DNA of 8,969 nucleotides from the NCBI GenBank assembly GCA_964495085.1, contig CAZBUK010000122.1, positions 1 through 8,969 of the forward strand. The letters are read 5' to 3'. This stretch comes from CAZBUK01 sp964495085. Its GTDB lineage: Bacteria > Bacteroidota > Ignavibacteria > T3Sed10-11. Below, piece after piece: positions 7,026 through 8,969 of the stretch (its first letter is position 1; each line of letters begins with the position of its first letter). The notes beneath the pieces were generated by a model. The model worked only from the letters and a program-made list of their open reading frames with translations, searched no databases and was not told the origin of the DNA. The position numbers and the translations under genes are program-made.

Positions 7026-8441
7026 ATGGACTACGGCTGGCTTTCGCTTCTTCCACCGCTCCTCGCCATCGTGCTCGCTATCGCGACGCGCCAGGTGTTT
7101 CTTTCGTTGTTCCTCGGCGTCTGGCTGGGATGGATAATACTTTCCGGCGGGAATATTTTCTCGGGATTGGCGGACGCCGTCCAGGCATGCGTAAACGTCT
7201 TCAGCGATGCGGGCAATACACGGGTGATCATTTTCTGTGCGCTCATCGGCGCGCTCATCACCCTTACGCAGCGGAGCGGCGGGGTAGCGGGATTCGTGGA
7301 TTGGGTGCAGCGAAAGAACATCGCCAATACTCCGCGGGGAGCCGCAACGCTGGCAGGAAGCATCGGATTTCTGGTTTTCATAGAATCGAGCATCAGCTCT
7401 CTCATAGGAGGGGCCGTCGCACGGCCGATATTCGAGAAGATGCGCATCTCGCGCGAGAAGCTCGCGTACATACTCGACTCGACGTCCGCCCCGAAATGCG
7501 TCATCATCCCTCTGAACGCGTGGGGCGCGTACGTTGTCGGACTGCTGAACCGCGAGGGTATCGAAAACTCCGTCTCCGTATTCCTGCAGAGCATCCCGTA
7601 TAATTTTTACGCGATTCTCGCGCTGCTCACGGTAGCCTTCGTCGTGATTACCTTCATCGATATCGGTCCCATGAAGAAAGCCGAACGCCGCGCCCGCGAA
7701 ACCGGCAAGACCATCGCCGACGGGGCGGTGCCGCTCGTGTCCGTAGAGATCACCTCGATAGAATCGAAACCGGGCGCAACGCTCCGCGCTTCGAATATGA
7801 TCGTTCCCGTACTGGTCATGATAGCCGTGATGCCGCTCGGTCTGTATATCACGGGCGACGGGGATCTGACAGCAGGAAGCGGATCGACCGCCGTGCTGTG
7901 GTCCGTGCTCGCCGCGATATTTACGGCGGGACTGCTCCCGGTTCTCCAGAAGATTTTCGACATGCGTGAGGCGGTCGATCTCGCGATAAAGGGGATCGGC
8001 GGCCTGGTTCCCGTCGCGATCGTCATGACGCTCGCATTCGCTATCGGGGATACGAGCAGGGAACTCGGCACAGGACTCTATGTCGCATCCATGACCGACG
8101 CGCTCCTGCAGCCCACGTTCGTGGCGCCCGTAATATTTATTGCCGCCTCGCTGATCGCTTTCTCGACCGGGACAAGCTGGGGTACATATGCAATCATGAT
8201 CCCGATCGCGGTTCCGACCGCACTGCTTATGGACGTGAACCTTCCGCTCGTGCTCGCCGCGGTTCTCGGCGGCGGTGTATTCGGCGACCACGTCTCTCCT
8301 ATTTCCGATACGACGCTCGTCTCGTCCATGGCCGCGGCGAGCGATCATATAGATCATGTACGGACGCAATTGCCGTACGCTCTCCTCGCCGCCGCCGGTG
8401 CAACGGTTTTGTTCGCGGTGTTCGGGATGGCGCTTCATTAG
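7026..8441 (+). CDS. NhaC-family Na+/H+ antiporter-like membrane transporter
   Basis: 471 residues, strongly hydrophobic throughout with roughly 10-12 likely membrane segments, so an inner-membrane carrier. It opens with DYGWLSLLPPLLAIVLA and an early TRQV, typical of this group. Hallmarks of the family (Pfam Na_H_antiporter type) include DSTSAPKCVIIPLNAWGAY at 151-169, TGTSWGTYAIMIP at 381-393, and the signature from 415 to 453 with GDHVSPISDTTL and DHIDHVRTQLPYAL. These segments carry the polar and acidic residues expected to coordinate the ion. Related proteins exchange sodium for protons, or organic acids together with protons and sodium; which applies here cannot be read from sequence. 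The neighbouring exported amidohydrolases suggest a role in uptake of released products or in ion balance, but a 376-base repeat-containing spacer separates it from the previous gene, so it is probably transcribed separately. No Shine-Dalgarno is seen before the ATG. Confidence 0.93.
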   Translation: MDYGWLSLLPPLLAIVLAIATRQVFLSLFLGVWLGWIILSGGNIFSGLADAVQACVNVFSDAGNTRVIIFCALIGALITLTQRSGGVAGFVDWVQRKNIANTPRGAATLAGSIGFLVFIESSISSLIGGAVARPIFEKMRISREKLAYILDSTSAPKCVIIPLNAWGAYVVGLLNREGIENSVSVFLQSIPYNFYAILALLTVAFVVITFIDIGPMKKAERRARETGKTIADGAVPLVSVEITSIESKPGATLRASNMIVPVLVMIAVMPLGLYITGDGDLTAGSGSTAVLWSVLAAIFTAGLLPVLQKIFDMREAVDLAIKGIGGLVPVAIVMTLAFAIGDTSRELGTGLYVASMTDALLQPTFVAPVIFIAASLIAFSTGTSWGTYAIMIPIAVPTALLMDVNLPLVLAAVLGGGVFGDHVSPISDTTLVSSMAAASDHIDHVRTQLPYALLAAAGATVLFAVFGMALH

Positions 8442-8507
8442 GGGGGTGAGGCAATAAATAGCATCGAAGACTCTTGAAAAATAATTAATAATAATATAAT
8501 ACACGTA

Positions 8508-8530
8508 GGGGCGTTTCACCGAAACGCCCC
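8508..8530 (+). other. Perfect 10-bp hairpin, repeat unit 1 (possible terminator of the transporter gene)
   Basis: Arms GGGGCGTTTC and GAAACGCCCC surround the loop ACC. It begins 66 bases after the transporter stop codon at 8441 and so could stop transcription, but only TTG follows rather than a T-tract, so intrinsic termination is doubtful. It is also the 5' structural part of the tandem unit. Confidence 0.5.
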
Positions 8531-8625
8531 TTGATACAGGACAGGAACTACCGCTCCCAACACATCAGACTTCAGCCTAATAATCCTCGGGGATAACCTC
8601 GGTGCGTTAAGAGGGTATCCGTTTT

Positions 8626-8645
8626 CCCGCGCATAAATGCGCGGG
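8626..8645 (+). other. GC-rich stem, 3' part of repeat unit 1
   Basis: CCCGCGCAT and ATGCGCGGG are exact complements around AA, which as RNA would open to a four-base loop. The corresponding place in unit 2 (8835-8852) has diverged but still pairs if G-U pairs are allowed on the plus strand. Confidence 0.45.
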
Positions 8646-8711
8646 CAATTGAGCGAGGTCCTTCAGATAACCCGAATCTTTAAAACGCCCTCTGCGAATA
8701 TAATACACGTA

Positions 8712-8734
8712 GGGGCGTTTCACCGAAACGCCCC
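8712..8734 (+). other. Perfect 10-bp hairpin, repeat unit 2
   Basis: Identical arms and loop to the hairpin at 8508, exactly 204 bases downstream, again followed by TTG and no T-tract. Confidence 0.5.
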
Positions 8735-8893
8735 TTGTTACAGGACAGGAACTATCGCTCCCAACACATCGGACTTCAGCCTAATAATCCTCGGGGATAG
8801 ATCACCTTCGCTATCGTAAGGGAATCCTAATTTACCGCGCGTACATGTGTGGTCGGATAGGCAGGTTTTTTAAAAATTTTCGTTTCCTTTCGC

Positions 8894-8953
8894 AGCCTCA
8901 CCCCCTTCGCCCCCTCTCCGCTTTTTGGCGGAGAGGGGGTTGGGGGAGAGGCT
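8894..8953. repeat. Two-tier hairpin repeat (C-rich and G-rich arms)
   Basis: Inner arms CCCCCTCTCCGC (8910-8921) and GCGGAGAGGGGG (8928-8939) match exactly around TTTTTG. Outer arms AGCCTCACCCCC (8894-8905) and GGGGGAGAGGCT (8942-8953) match with one mismatch. I recall dispersed repeats of this composition in many bacterial genomes. It is not followed by a T-tract within the window. A T/A-rich run (TTTTTTAAAAATTTT) lies just before it, at about 8866-8880. Confidence 0.65.
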
Positions 8954-8969
8954 ACTCAACCATACTTCA

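Larger units (their letters stand above)
8472..8880. repeat. Tandem duplication of a roughly 204-bp non-coding unit
   Basis: A 103-base core at 8493-8595 recurs at 8697-8799 with only three substitutions. Similarity continues more weakly on both sides. Upstream, TCTTGAAAA at 8472 corresponds to TCTTTAAAA at 8677. Downstream, both units carry an AAG-rich stretch, then ATCC, then CCGCGC followed by a small stem. The whole is best read as two head-to-tail units of about 204 bases, each with a 5' TATAAT, a perfect 10-bp hairpin, a shared single-stranded-looking tract and a second stem near its 3' end. No credible reading frame runs through it. It fills most of the gene-free stretch after the transporter gene. 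Confidence 0.8.

Noticed and set aside
6893..7603. Plus-strand frame of 236 codons overlapping the transporter start
   Set aside because: It runs from inside the palindromic repeat into the transporter gene in another frame, and its product is Arg/His-rich with no membrane or domain signature.
6987..8519. Long open frame of 510 codons on the minus strand opposite the NhaC-type gene
   Set aside because: Its product is full of Arg, His, Asp and Gly with no family resemblance, and it exactly shadows a clear transporter with family signatures. It is a by-product of G+C-rich codon use.
8637..8819. Sixty-codon plus-strand frame in the tandem repeat
   Set aside because: It crosses the junction of the two repeat units and one of the hairpins, and its composition is unremarkable; not credible as a gene.

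Overview
This window looks like a bacterial chromosome segment of moderately high G+C with A+T-richer spacers full of palindromic repeats. All five genes lack a clear Shine-Dalgarno sequence. Several starts are preceded by A-rich bases instead, and two candidate promoters in the divergent spacer resemble the TTTG / TAnnTTTG pattern known from Bacteroidota. Together with Sec and lipoprotein signals on the hydrolases, this hints at Bacteroidota or a relative in the FCB group. That assignment is an inference; there is no rRNA or marker gene here.

Layout. (1) Bases 1-1634, minus strand: an exported YtcJ-type metal-dependent amidohydrolase, complete except for its last few residues, which lie beyond the window edge. 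(2) Bases 1635-1884: a divergent spacer with candidate promoters and a perfect inverted repeat. (3) 1885-3591, plus: a lipoprotein of the N-acyl-D-amino-acid deacylase (D-aminoacylase) family whose canonical HxH metal motif is missing. (4) 3705-4640, plus: a visibly A+T-richer gene for a soluble alpha/alpha-toroid (squalene-cyclase/prenyltransferase-like) protein of unknown function, probably a later arrival. (5) 4641-5086: a repeat-filled spacer. (6) 5087-6649, plus: a second exported D-aminoacylase-family protein, this one with HxH intact. (7) 6650-7025: a spacer holding a second copy of the same composite palindromic element. (8) 7026-8441, plus: an NhaC-family sodium/proton antiporter-like membrane protein. 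(9) 8442-8969: no gene, but a tandem duplication of about 204 bp containing strong hairpins, then a two-tier hairpin at the end.

How the genes may work together. Three of the five genes encode extracytoplasmic amidohydrolases from two branches of the superfamily. The fourth is an ion-coupled transporter of a family that also includes organic-acid exchangers. A coherent reading is a scavenging locus that removes N-acyl (or similar amide) groups from modified, possibly D-configured, amino acids outside the cytoplasm, with NhaC-type transport supporting uptake or ion balance. This is inferred from neighbourhood only. The spacers are long and repeat-filled, so the genes are probably not one operon.

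The most unusual signals are the HxH-less lipoprotein paralogue beside an HxH-bearing one; a family of palindrome-plus-box repeats (REPIN-like) bracketing the second deacylase; and the 204-bp tandem unit, in which a TATAAT box lies just upstream of a perfect hairpin. I see no CRISPR array, tRNA, rRNA, transposase gene or recognised defence system.
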